Below, piece by piece: positions 40,488 through 49,230 of a stretch of 64,000 bases of DNA. The translations under genes and the position numbers were made by a program. Location: contig CAXXVA010000002.1 of NCBI GenBank assembly GCA_963675365.2, positions 186,001 through 250,000 of the forward strand. The letters run 5' to 3'. The stretch comes from CAXXOK01 sp963675365. GTDB taxonomy: Bacteria > Bacillota > Clostridia > Christensenellales > Aristaeellaceae. Below the pieces are notes generated by a model, which did not search any database, was not told the DNA's origin, and saw nothing but the letters and a program-made list of their open reading frames with translations. Position 1 is the first letter of the stretch; each line of letters opens with the position of its first letter.

Positions 40488-41885
40488 TCAGTGCGTCGGC
40501 CGCAGATGATAGACGGTTCTTTTGATGATTTGCATGATGTCGCCGAAATTGATCCATACCACAAGGGCGATCAAAATTGCCTGCACGTAGTACAGGCTGT
40601 TGCCGGTGGCAATGATAAACGCCTGGGAAAGCAGCAGAAGGTACGTCGGGATAAACTTCCGATAATCGACGGCAATCTTTACATATTTGGCAGTGTTGAG
40701 CCGCCTGATAATCCAGAGGAATATAAACGAGATCATGGTCGCAAACGCCGTGCCGCTGATGCCGAAGCGCTTGGTGAAAAGGATATTGAGAATCAGGTTG
40801 ACAACAGCGGCGGCGGCCGAGGTGTACACCGCGCCCTTGGTTTCCATCATCGCCAGATAGTTCGTTCCCAGGAAGCTTGCGAAGATGGAGAAAATGACGG
40901 AGATGATCAAAAACGGGGTGTACTGCCAGCAGCCGTCAAACGCCGCGCCTACCAGAATGCTGTAGATCGGGCGGATCAGTATCAGCAGCGCCATGGAGGT
41001 GAGCACCAGGGTGATGTTAAGCAGCTTAAAAATCGTGTTGTAGAACGCTTCTTTATCCTCCGATTTGGCCTCGTCCACGGAGGATAGCTGCCAGGCCTTG
41101 AAAAACACGGCGCTGACCGTCGTAATCAAAAGCGGCACCTTGCTCGCCGCCGAATACATGCCGTTGTCGGAGGTGGACAGCTGTGCCAGAATCACGTAGC
41201 GGTCGATGGACGACATCGCCCACCAGCAGATCAGGTGCGCGATCAGCGGGATGGAATAGACCAGCATCCGTTTCAGGAGCACTTTATCCAGCCGTATGCG
41301 GAAGCGGAATTCCTTGCGGATGGCAACCGCAATGATGACGGCCGTCAGGGTGTTGGCGATGGACATCGCGTAGATATACCCCTGGATTTTGAGCTGCAGG
41401 CCGCTGATCAGCGCGATCGCGGCGGCGATCTGAATCACGGACTGGATCACGCCCGAGATCGCGAACAGCTTCGTCCGTTCGATCCCCCGGGCGTAGTTGG
41501 CGACAATATCCCGGATGCCGCTGGTGATGCAGATCAGCCAGATCAGCGTCCGGTAGTTCCAGAACTCGTAGGGAAGCGGGATGGCCGCGATCAGAATGAG
41601 CAGGATCAGGTTTCCGGCCAGGGTGATGCTCAGGCCGATGGACAACACCTTGGAGCGGTCAAGCTCCCTGTCCATGCTGAAACGGAACACGCCCTCGTTG
41701 ATGCCCAGGGTAATCATGGGCAGCAGCAAGGTGGACGTCGTGATGATCAGGTCCACGATGCCGAATTCGCTGGTCGTCAGCACGCTGGTGTAATACCGCA
41801 GCATAAAAAACGCGGCGATCTTGCTGCCCGTATCACCGATAAAGAAGATCAGCGTGTTTTTGGTCAGCTTCTGGTATTTGTTCAT
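40488..41885 (-). CDS. Wzx-type polysaccharide flippase
   Basis: A 465-residue membrane protein with about fourteen helices in the MATE/MOP fold that flips lipid-linked repeat units to the outer face. Family features include NTLIFFIGDTGSKIAAFFML at the start, GINEGVFRF, and LICWWAMSSIDRYVI in the seventh helix. ATG 41885 overlaps the preceding GT4 stop (ATGA); a long in-frame extension upstream is antisense noise. It is last in the 12-gene operon. Confidence 0.9.
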   Translation of the reverse strand: MNKYQKLTKNTLIFFIGDTGSKIAAFFMLRYYTSVLTTSEFGIVDLIITTSTLLLPMITLGINEGVFRFSMDRELDRSKVLSIGLSITLAGNLILLILIAAIPLPYEFWNYRTLIWLICITSGIRDIVANYARGIERTKLFAISGVIQSVIQIAAAIALISGLQLKIQGYIYAMSIANTLTAVIIAVAIRKEFRFRIRLDKVLLKRMLVYSIPLIAHLICWWAMSSIDRYVILAQLSTSDNGMYSAASKVPLLITTVSAVFFKAWQLSSVDEAKSEDKEAFYNTIFKLLNITLVLTSMALLILIRPIYSILVGAAFDGCWQYTPFLIISVIFSIFASFLGTNYLAMMETKGAVYTSAAAAVVNLILNILFTKRFGISGTAFATMISFIFLWIIRRLNTAKYVKIAVDYRKFIPTYLLLLSQAFIIATGNSLYYVQAILIALVVWINFGDIMQIIKRTVYHLRPTH

Positions 41886-43018
41886 TGTGCTTTCAATCTC
41901 TCGATGTCGTCGAGTACTCTGCGGGCGACCGCTTCCTCGCTGAATTCGCCGGCCGTATCCAGAGCGGCGTTCAGGATCGCCGTTCGCCGGTCCGGCGAAA
42001 GCGCAAGGTAATCGCTGATCGTCTGGGCAAGGGCCTCCGCGTCGCGCGCCGGAACCAGCGCGCCGTTGCGGCCGTCTGCGAGCACGCCGTCGATCCCCTC
42101 GCCCTTGGTGCCGATTACGTAGCAGCCCGCGGCCATCGCCTCGATATAGACGAGCCCGAAGGATTCCGGACTGCTGACCATGACGAAAATATCGCTTTGC
42201 AGCATTTGATCCAGTACGTCTGCCCGTTTGACCCTGCCGAGGAATTCCACGTTCGTTAAGTTCCGGGTCTGCGCATCGGCTTTGAGCTCGTCTTCCAGCG
42301 GGCCGTCGCCCACGATCCGCAGGCACAGATCGTATGACTTGAGCCTATCCATCGCTTCCAGCAGGATATCCACGTTTTTCAGCGGGATGAAATCGCCCAC
42401 GTAGAGAAGCCGCCGCGGCGTCCGCCGCTCGCGGAGTTTTTGAAGAACGGGTTCGGTGTCGATCTTTGGCGCGCCGGAGTATGCGATAAAAACAGTTTTG
42501 TCCGGCGCAAGCGCTTGAATTCTCTCTTGAAGCGACACGGACCGCACGCCGATCAGCGCAGACTCGCGCACGAGGGCCCGGGCCCGCCGCATTGAGTACA
42601 GGTCGCAGTTGTGGAATAACGGCACAAACAGCTTTGTCTGGAGGTGCTTGCGCTGCTTCAGCGCACGGATGATATCCCAGTTGCCCGCGGCAAAATCGCA
42701 GAGGATGAGGTCCGGATCGATCCCCTCGATACGGCCTGCGATGCTTCCGGCCGCTCCGTACTTCGCCCAGGGGAGGATCTTGTCGGTGTGGGGGAGATGG
42801 CGCGCGTATTCCAGAAAAACCACGGGAATCCCTTCGATGCTGTATTCCCGGGGCTTTTTATCGCACGACTCTTTCCAGATCAGCTTTGCCCGCAAGTGAA
42901 AAACGGCCACGCTGTGCCCGGCTTTCACCCATTCGCGGGCCCAGTAATGCCCGGCTTTGGTATCCAAACAGGCCGGATCGGGCGTGGGGTAGTGCGTCGT
43001 GATATAAACAATCTTCAT
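41882..43018 (-). CDS. GT4 glycosyltransferase 1
   Basis: A 378-residue GT-B retaining glycosyltransferase. The N-terminal domain starts MKIVYITTHYPTPD; the C-terminal donor site has LLYVGDFIPLKNVDILLEAM, LRIVGDGPLEDEL and SPESFGLVYIEAMAAG (the E-x7-E motif). It adds one sugar to the repeat unit; donor unknown. GGGAG precedes ATG 43018 by 6 nt. Confidence 0.88.
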   Translation of the reverse strand: MKIVYITTHYPTPDPACLDTKAGHYWAREWVKAGHSVAVFHLRAKLIWKESCDKKPREYSIEGIPVVFLEYARHLPHTDKILPWAKYGAAGSIAGRIEGIDPDLILCDFAAGNWDIIRALKQRKHLQTKLFVPLFHNCDLYSMRRARALVRESALIGVRSVSLQERIQALAPDKTVFIAYSGAPKIDTEPVLQKLRERRTPRRLLYVGDFIPLKNVDILLEAMDRLKSYDLCLRIVGDGPLEDELKADAQTRNLTNVEFLGRVKRADVLDQMLQSDIFVMVSSPESFGLVYIEAMAAGCYVIGTKGEGIDGVLADGRNGALVPARDAEALAQTISDYLALSPDRRTAILNAALDTAGEFSEEAVARRVLDDIERLKAQ

Positions 43019-43036
43019 CGTATGCTCCCGCTGTGA

Positions 43037-44152
43037 TTAGTTCATCCAGAAGAATTTGTAGGGAATCATCAAATTGCCGTCCATATACATTGTCGAGTAC
43101 AGCGTATATAAAAACATGACGATCATCGCGTATTTCCCAATGAGATTCAGCGTCGCGTTCTTCTTTGCAAACTGTGAATACAGAAGACCCTCGCTGATCA
43201 GGAACACCCAGCCGATGCGGCCTACATTGGAAAGGTACTGGCTTACGTACGCGCAGAGCGTCCAGATCAGAAATCCGGTGCCCGCAAGGATACCGACCAT
43301 CTTTTCCGTCGGCATCGGCTCGTCTGCCGAGGTTACGGTTTCGGCTAACTCCTGGTTGGCGCGTTTTCGTTTTGCGACGATTGCGACAGCGATATAGATA
43401 AAGAATATAATAAACCGGTAGTAGGCCATCAACCCCGTGTTCGACGCGTACTTCGGCGCGGAAAGATAGGCCTGATACTCGCTGCTGATCAGCAAATAGC
43501 CCGCAACGATTGCAAGCGCGCAAACGATCAGAACAACGATGTTCTTGAGAACCTTGATGGTGTTGAGCCTGCCGGTGTTGTTAAGGAATATGGCAATGCC
43601 CAGATAGGCAAAGGAAACGATGCTGGAATAGTGGAACAGTGTCGCAATCACCATGCAGAACAGATATTTGATATATTTACGGTCAAAAATATAATGGATT
43701 CCGTAACAAACAATGGAAATAGACAGCCATTGGCGGATTCCGCTCATCGTCAGGAAAAACGGGATGCACATATAGGCAAACACCATTTTCCCGAAACTGG
43801 TGTAGCGGCGCATTTTCCAAAAGCCCACGATCATCAGCGAGTTGGTGATCAGCGCGGTGATGAAGATGCACGCCTGGGCGCTTCCGGTGATCCCCATAAA
43901 AATCTTGATATACAGCAGAAAAGCCGGCTCCCGTACGAACTCGGTCGTGCCGACGGAATCAAACATCCGGAAATATCCGAGCGTATCGTTGCCGACCGTT
44001 TTCGCCCGGAGGCCTGCCACCAGCGCCGCGACGAGGATGCAAAAAAACAGCTTCAGCCGCGCCGGTCTTTTTTCCATGGACGCGGCCAACAGTGTGCAGA
44101 CCACAACAACGCCTACATAGAGGATCACCGTTAAGGCCGTTGGTTCTCCCAT
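43037..44152 (-). CDS. EpsG-family polysaccharide polymerase (Wzy-like)
   Basis: A 371-residue membrane protein with about ten helices. The EpsG pattern is visible: ALVAGLRAKTVGNDTLGYFR (Arg, then Asp-Thr-x-x-Tyr) and SGIRQWLSISIVCYG. These enzymes polymerise flipped repeat units. ATG 44152 is preferred (GGAG at 7 nt) to an upstream in-frame ATG at 44167. Confidence 0.87.
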   Translation of the reverse strand: MGEPTALTVILYVGVVVVCTLLAASMEKRPARLKLFFCILVAALVAGLRAKTVGNDTLGYFRMFDSVGTTEFVREPAFLLYIKIFMGITGSAQACIFITALITNSLMIVGFWKMRRYTSFGKMVFAYMCIPFFLTMSGIRQWLSISIVCYGIHYIFDRKYIKYLFCMVIATLFHYSSIVSFAYLGIAIFLNNTGRLNTIKVLKNIVVLIVCALAIVAGYLLISSEYQAYLSAPKYASNTGLMAYYRFIIFFIYIAVAIVAKRKRANQELAETVTSADEPMPTEKMVGILAGTGFLIWTLCAYVSQYLSNVGRIGWVFLISEGLLYSQFAKKNATLNLIGKYAMIVMFLYTLYSTMYMDGNLMIPYKFFWMN

Positions 44153-44170
44153 GCTCTCACTCCGCAACTA

Positions 44171-45265
44171 TCATTGGTAGATTGTCTTGAGCACCGCCAC
44201 TTCGCTTTGCCAGTTATACTGCCCGGCGTCCCGGATCTCGTTTTGCTGACAAAGACGATACAGTTCCTTGTCCGTCATGAACCGGCGGATCGCCGCTTGA
44301 ATTTCCTCTGCGTTGTCTGTTTCCACAACGAGACCGTATTTCCTGCTGACGACCTTATCGCCCATGCCGATATCGCGCTGCATAATCATCGGCGTCGCGG
44401 TGAGGATGGCTTCAAAAAACTTGACCGCTTCGGCGTCTTTCTGGTGGTTGGGCACGTGCTTATTGTATCCGCAGAACAGTACGTCCGTGTTTTGGTATAG
44501 CTGGGTGGATTCCGTCAGCCCGTTGTACAGACCGTTGACCTGCACGTTTGGATAGGCTTTGGCCATTTCCACGAGCTGTTCGTGATCGATCCCGATGCCG
44601 TTGACCTCCACGCGCACGTCCGGCATGTCCTTCACCGCTTCAAACAGCGCGGCAAACTGCGGAATCTGATGGCGGACCGCGCCGTGATAGCCGATGCGGA
44701 ACACGTCGCTTTTGGTTTTTTCCTTCCGCTGGATGTACTCGTCGGCCGGATAATTCTTCAGCGAATAGAGTTTGTCCCGGTACTTCCCGTACGGCGGGGA
44801 CAGATAAACGTCGTTTTCATACAGGGACGCGATACTCCGGCGGATCAGGCGCAGTACGATGCTGCGGAACAGCAGGCGTTTGAGCTTCGTTCCGACCTCG
44901 TAAAACTCGTGCATGTCAAACACATACTTCGCGTTTTTCGAAAGCGCGAACATGCCCACGATCCCGCCGTCCATATCGTGCAGGTGGTAATAATCAAAGG
45001 GCCGGTTCTTCAGATAGCGCCGGGCCCATGCGATGAAGCGCAGAAACGCGGGCAGTTGTTTCAGCCCGGTACCGGCAACTGCGAACAGTGGAAGGCGCGT
45101 AACGGTAAACCCGTCCACGGTCTCCGTCTGCGGTTCCTTCATCGTCCGGCTGCGGTCCCAGCACAGAATCTCCACCTGCGCGCCGATGCGTGTCAGATAG
45201 GCGGCTTCCTGGTATACGCGTACGTCGGGATCGAATCCGTTAGTCAGTATCATGCAGATCTTCAT
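44171..45265 (-). CDS. GT4 glycosyltransferase 2
   Basis: A 364-residue GT-B enzyme. It has MKICMILTNGFDPDVRVYQE, then YYHLHDMDGGIVGM, the donor-side segment FRIGYHGAVRHQIPQF and a diverged C-terminal motif around EAVKFFEAILTATPMIM. The N-terminal Asp-Val-Arg and HLHDMD patterns place it with glycan-assembly GT4 enzymes such as those acting on fucosamine or mannosamine acceptors; donor not assignable. GGAGATG precedes the start. Confidence 0.83.
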   Translation of the reverse strand: MKICMILTNGFDPDVRVYQEAAYLTRIGAQVEILCWDRSRTMKEPQTETVDGFTVTRLPLFAVAGTGLKQLPAFLRFIAWARRYLKNRPFDYYHLHDMDGGIVGMFALSKNAKYVFDMHEFYEVGTKLKRLLFRSIVLRLIRRSIASLYENDVYLSPPYGKYRDKLYSLKNYPADEYIQRKEKTKSDVFRIGYHGAVRHQIPQFAALFEAVKDMPDVRVEVNGIGIDHEQLVEMAKAYPNVQVNGLYNGLTESTQLYQNTDVLFCGYNKHVPNHQKDAEAVKFFEAILTATPMIMQRDIGMGDKVVSRKYGLVVETDNAEEIQAAIRRFMTDKELYRLCQQNEIRDAGQYNWQSEVAVLKTIYQ

Positions 45266-45280
45266 ACGTTCATCTCCGCT

Positions 45281-46249
45281 TTACGAGTACAGCCTGTACT
45301 TGAGGTATTGTTTTAAAACCGGCACCTTCGAAAACACCTTTTTAATCGAAAGGTAGGGGTACATTTCCGCGCCAAAACGCAAAATGTTACTGGCGACGCC
45401 CGGCATCATCGAGCCTTCAAAATCGAATATCCGTCCCGTTTCGCAGGCAAAGCGGATTCCTTCGTGCGCCAGCATGGTGTGGAGGTTCAGGCCGCGTTTA
45501 TCGGGAACCGAACCTGACATCAGCGCGTAGACGGTCATGGCGTCGAACACAAAAAAAGCGACGTCGCAGATTTCTCCATTCGCGTCTTTGGCGCAGAGCA
45601 TCTTTACGGCGTTGTGCTCTTTGCAAACCTTATATACCCGCTCGATCAGGTCCAGCGAGACCGGGTTTTTCGCATTTCGTCTGGCGAAAGACATGCTGTT
45701 GATCTTGTAGAACAGGGCAACGTCGTCAAGCTCGCAAACGGAGCCGGCTTTCATTGCTTTTCGAAGGTTCGTCCGGGTCGATTTGCTGTACTCTTGCTGC
45801 ACGCGCTCAAGGCCGCACTTGCAGTCGATCCGGAAGGTATATAAGGTTTTCTGCCTGAAATCCCGCCAGTAAAACGGCTGCCAGTTTGTAACCCCGGGCG
45901 GGAAACACTGGTTGTAGAAAGCGACGCCGGACGCTTCAATCTGCTCGATCAGCAGCTTGTACAGCTTATATTCCCGGCTGATCCGTTTTTCCGTTTTTTC
46001 GTTTTCGATCGGTCTGAGCCAAATGCCGCTGCAGAAGGTCAGGTGCGGCATGGTGATGTAGCGCAGGCCCATTTTCTTTTTGATGTAATAGGGCAGCGCG
46101 GCCTGAATAACGTCTTTCTCTTCCACAAGAAAAACATCCCAATTGTCCCGCCCGTTGCAGACGGTGTCTAACCAAAACGGCTGATCGAACAAATTCACTT
46201 CACGGGTATGCTGTTGGCAAAACTCGATCCATCTCTCCTGGTTCGTCAT
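45281..46249 (-). CDS. FemAB-like GNAT acyltransferase A
   Basis: A 322-residue protein of the GNAT/FemAB superfamily (Acetyltransf_6-like). ATG 46249 has GAGGTG upstream. Two GNAT-like halves are joined by a basic patch (STRTNLRKAMKAG); the C-terminal half carries AVKMLCAKDANGEICDVAFF and the signature FDFEGSM-x-x-G followed by RFGAE. FemAB proteins add amino acids from aminoacyl-tRNA to lipid-linked precursors; GNAT relatives use acyl-CoA. It is nearly a duplicate of the gene at 48220, with NEKTEKRISREYKLYKLLIE identical in both. It likely acylates an amino sugar of the repeat unit. Confidence 0.8.
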   Translation of the reverse strand: MTNQERWIEFCQQHTREVNLFDQPFWLDTVCNGRDNWDVFLVEEKDVIQAALPYYIKKKMGLRYITMPHLTFCSGIWLRPIENEKTEKRISREYKLYKLLIEQIEASGVAFYNQCFPPGVTNWQPFYWRDFRQKTLYTFRIDCKCGLERVQQEYSKSTRTNLRKAMKAGSVCELDDVALFYKINSMSFARRNAKNPVSLDLIERVYKVCKEHNAVKMLCAKDANGEICDVAFFVFDAMTVYALMSGSVPDKRGLNLHTMLAHEGIRFACETGRIFDFEGSMMPGVASNILRFGAEMYPYLSIKKVFSKVPVLKQYLKYRLYS

Positions 46250-46311
46250 CCGTATCACCTCAATTCGTTTTGTAAATCTGCACAGCGGGTTAAACGGCGT
46301 TCCTTCCCGCG

Positions 46312-47247
46312 CTATTTGTAGCGCAGCAGCTTTTTCACGGCGGGTTTGATCCATTCCAGGAAGCGATGCCATACGTTGAAACGCACAACCCGGTAATAAA
46401 CCTGCGGCATGCCGCCGAATGCCCGGAAAAAGCGCTCGATATCCTCGATCATCGAACCCTCAAAGTCAAAGCATGCCGAGACTGTTGACGCAAAGCGTAT
46501 GCCTTCCCAAAGCAGCAGCGAGGCCGCGCCCGAGGACCGGAGCTCCGGATCGCTGCCGCCCTGAAGATAGTAGCAGCAGCGTTCGTCATACACAAAATAC
46601 GCGGCCGCGTGTACGCGGTTTTCAGAATCGACGGCGCACAAAAGCCTGCAGGCGCTGTGCTCGCGCAAAACGGCGTCCAGCCTGCGCAGCTGCTCGCCAT
46701 CCACAGGATTACGGCGGTTTTGGCGGTCAAAGGTTTTGTTCTGAATGTCGATCAGCGCGTCAATGGGCAGATCATCGCGGATCTGCACCAGCTTTTCCGC
46801 TTTATGAATGCGGGTGCGGATATTATCGCGCAGGTTGCTCCAGCACGCCTTTACGTCGTGCAGGTCGTCAATCCGGTAGGAATAGAGCGGAATGACTTTG
46901 AACCCTCTCCATATCCACGGCAAAACATACTGGCAGCTTTGATCCAGGAACAGATCGACGCTCGTTTTTTTAGGGAGCTGATCCACGAGCGCGTTGATTG
47001 CGTCCTTTTGCGCTTCCAGCTGCGTGGTGAGTTTCCCGCCCCGATCCGTAAACCAGACGCCGCATGTTTGCGTAAACGGAGGATTGGTGATGAGGTCTTT
47101 CCCATACCGCTTCACGGTCACAACTGTGAGACGCGCCAGGGTATTGGTGCCTTTTTGATACACAAGCGTCTGTGCGTTTTCAGGCGCAACCGCGCCAATA
47201 TACCACGGCTGCTCAAAAACAGAGTTTACACCCGTAAGAGAAGTCAC
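46312..47247 (-). CDS. FemAB-like GNAT acyltransferase C
   Basis: A 311-residue relative of the neighbouring acyltransferases but clearly diverged. It keeps SNLRDNIRTRIHKAEKL in the basic patch, CRLLCAVDSENRVHAAAYFV and FDFEGSMIEDIERFFRAFGG. GTG 47247 is chosen because AAGGAG lies 11 nt upstream; an ATG at 47274 would give 320 residues but has no ribosome site. The acyl donor is undetermined. It sits between the deacetylase and acyltransferase A. Confidence 0.77.
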   Translation of the reverse strand: MTSLTGVNSVFEQPWYIGAVAPENAQTLVYQKGTNTLARLTVVTVKRYGKDLITNPPFTQTCGVWFTDRGGKLTTQLEAQKDAINALVDQLPKKTSVDLFLDQSCQYVLPWIWRGFKVIPLYSYRIDDLHDVKACWSNLRDNIRTRIHKAEKLVQIRDDLPIDALIDIQNKTFDRQNRRNPVDGEQLRRLDAVLREHSACRLLCAVDSENRVHAAAYFVYDERCCYYLQGGSDPELRSSGAASLLLWEGIRFASTVSACFDFEGSMIEDIERFFRAFGGMPQVYYRVVRFNVWHRFLEWIKPAVKKLLRYK

Positions 47248-47358
47248 TTTGCTGCATTCTCCTTCCAGTTTCATACGATTGACGCTGTGGCACTGTGCCG
47301 GCCTATACCAAGATTGATGTGTTTTCTGCTTTTAGTCTACCAGTTCTCCGCGGGATTG

Positions 47359-48171
47359 TCACTTTTCCGCGGCGGAAGCGTTCAGTTCCCGGACCGCGTC
47401 GTGATAGCCGATCAGGCCAAAGCCCTTTTGACGGCAATAGCCGACCAGCCATTCATACCAGTCCCGGTAGACCGGATACACGGGGGAATAGTTGGTGTCG
47501 TGCACCAAAACCGTGCAGTACCCGACGGCTTGCTCCTCGGCTTTGCCCAGGATCTCCTGCGTCCGCTCCCGGATCTTCTGCTCGTCGTAAGGCAGATAGG
47601 TATCCATGATCGTCAGCGGGAACTCCCACATCCCGTTCACTTGGTACGGGGCCTGGATATGGAAGCCCGTTTTTTTGTCAAACACCGTCGTGTCAAAGGC
47701 GTAGCCCGCGTCGCTTAATGCCTGAAGGGTGTTGTCCGCAAACCGGACGTAGTGCATCCGGATTCCCTCCGGCGCGCTTCCGGTCAGGTCTTGAAACGCC
47801 ATGAATTCCGAGCGCATCGCTCCGGCGTCCTGATACGCGATCCCGTGTACGCCCGCGGCAAAACCCCCGGCCTGCACCTTGCGGATCGCCCCCAGCGCCT
47901 GTTTGTGGCCGTAGGAGATCCCAAGCCCCTTTTCCATTCCGAAGAAAAACGTCGAGGGAACCCCGTTTTCCTTATCAAAGCGCATGATGTCCGCGAGATG
48001 GTTGAGGTTTTTGTGGAACGGAATGGTCATCCGGCGCGCCCAGTCCCCGGCCGAAATGCGCCCGCGCAAAACCGCGAGGGTTTCCCGCACCCAGAGCTTT
48101 GGGTAGTACAGGTCCCTGAGGTGGTCGTTCCAAAACAGGTGATCCACATCGTGGGATATGATGATCTTCAT
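47359..48171 (-). CDS. Polysaccharide-deacetylase-like protein (CE4 fold)
   Basis: A 270-residue cytosolic protein with no signal peptide. The NodB-homology pattern is visible: IISHDVDHLF (metal Asp/His), VPSTFFFGM, GVHGIAY (His-x-x-x region) and RMHYVRF, then YDTTVFD-like sequence (YAFDTTVFDKKTGF). It probably removes an acetyl group from an N-acetyl sugar of the precursor, or is a sugar-binding relative. AAGGAG precedes ATG 48171. It is surrounded by acyltransferase genes, which suggests deacetylate-then-reacylate chemistry. Confidence 0.8.
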   Translation of the reverse strand: MKIIISHDVDHLFWNDHLRDLYYPKLWVRETLAVLRGRISAGDWARRMTIPFHKNLNHLADIMRFDKENGVPSTFFFGMEKGLGISYGHKQALGAIRKVQAGGFAAGVHGIAYQDAGAMRSEFMAFQDLTGSAPEGIRMHYVRFADNTLQALSDAGYAFDTTVFDKKTGFHIQAPYQVNGMWEFPLTIMDTYLPYDEQKIRERTQEILGKAEEQAVGYCTVLVHDTNYSPVYPVYRDWYEWLVGYCRQKGFGLIGYHDAVRELNASAAEK

Positions 48172-48219
48172 TGCGCCGTGATCTCCTTACCGTCAGTCCG
48201 CATCAAACAGCGGGTCGCC

Positions 48220-49188
48220 CTACTGGTATACCTTGTGCTTTAGGTATTGGCTGAGGATCGGGGTTTTGACCAGCACCTTCCGGATGAGATAGTAGGGGCA
48301 CATCTCCGCGCCGAAGCGGAGCATGCAGTTGGCGACGCCTTCGATCATCGAGCCTTCGAAATCGAAGGTTCTCCCGGTCTCGCAGGCAAACTTGATTCCC
48401 TCGTATTTCAGGGCCGTGTCAAAATTGAAGCTGCGCTTGTCGGGGATCGTGCCGCACATCAGCGCATGCACTTTCTTGGCGTCGTACACGAAAAACAGCG
48501 CGCCGCAAATCGTGCCTTCCAAATCCTTTGCGCACAGCATTTTCACGGCGTCGTGTTCTTTGCAGGCCTTGTACACCCGCTCCAGCAGCGCTTGGTCGTT
48601 CGGGTTTTTGGCATGCTTGCACGCAAACATCTGGCAATTGATGGAATAGAACAGCGCCACGTCGTCAAACTCGCTGATCGTACCGGCTTCGCTGGCCTTG
48701 CGGATGTTCTGCCGCGTCGATTTGCCGAAATTCTTGACCGCTTCGTCCAGGTTGTGCGGGCAGCTGATGCAAAAGGTGTAAAGCGTTTTTTGCTTATAGC
48801 CCGTCCAGAAGAACGGCTGCCAGTTCTTGACCTCGGTGGAAAAGCACTGGTTATAGAAGGTCGCGCCCGACGCTTCGATCTGCTCGATCAGCAGCTTATA
48901 CAGCTTGTATTCCCGGCTGATCCGCTTTTCCGTTTTCTCGTTTGCAACCGGCTTCATCCAAATGCCGTTGTGGGAGGTCATCGGCGGCATGGAGATATAA
49001 CGAAGCCCCATCCGCTTCCGCTTGTAGTAGGGCAGCGCGGCCTGGGGCTCGCCGTTTTCTTCCACAAGAAAGACGCCCCAGTTCTCGCGTCCGTCGCAAA
49101 CGGCGTCCAGCCAGAACGGCTTGTTATAGATGCAGATATCCTCGTCGTTCTTCGTGCAGAAATCAATCCACAGCTCCTGTTTCGTCAT
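48220..49188 (-). CDS. FemAB-like GNAT acyltransferase B
   Basis: A 322-residue paralogue of acyltransferase A, identical in length and with the same order of motifs: KPFWLDAVCDGRENW, the shared NEKTEKR block, KSTRQNIRKASEAG, AVKMLCAKDLEG and FDFEGSMIEGVANC. AGGAG lies 8 nt before ATG 49188. Divergence is greatest around YNQCF and in the C-terminal 20 residues, where specificity might differ. Recent duplication is likely. Confidence 0.8.
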   Translation of the reverse strand: MTKQELWIDFCTKNDEDICIYNKPFWLDAVCDGRENWGVFLVEENGEPQAALPYYKRKRMGLRYISMPPMTSHNGIWMKPVANEKTEKRISREYKLYKLLIEQIEASGATFYNQCFSTEVKNWQPFFWTGYKQKTLYTFCISCPHNLDEAVKNFGKSTRQNIRKASEAGTISEFDDVALFYSINCQMFACKHAKNPNDQALLERVYKACKEHDAVKMLCAKDLEGTICGALFFVYDAKKVHALMCGTIPDKRSFNFDTALKYEGIKFACETGRTFDFEGSMIEGVANCMLRFGAEMCPYYLIRKVLVKTPILSQYLKHKVYQ

Positions 49189-49230
49189 TCGCTTCACTCC
49201 TGTACATTCGGATTTTTCCAAGGGCGCCGT

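Noticed and set aside
41886..42326. N-terminal extension of the flippase frame
   Set aside because: This part overlaps the GT4 gene in another frame and is Arg/Gly/Ala rich; the flippase starts at the ATGA overlap at 41885.
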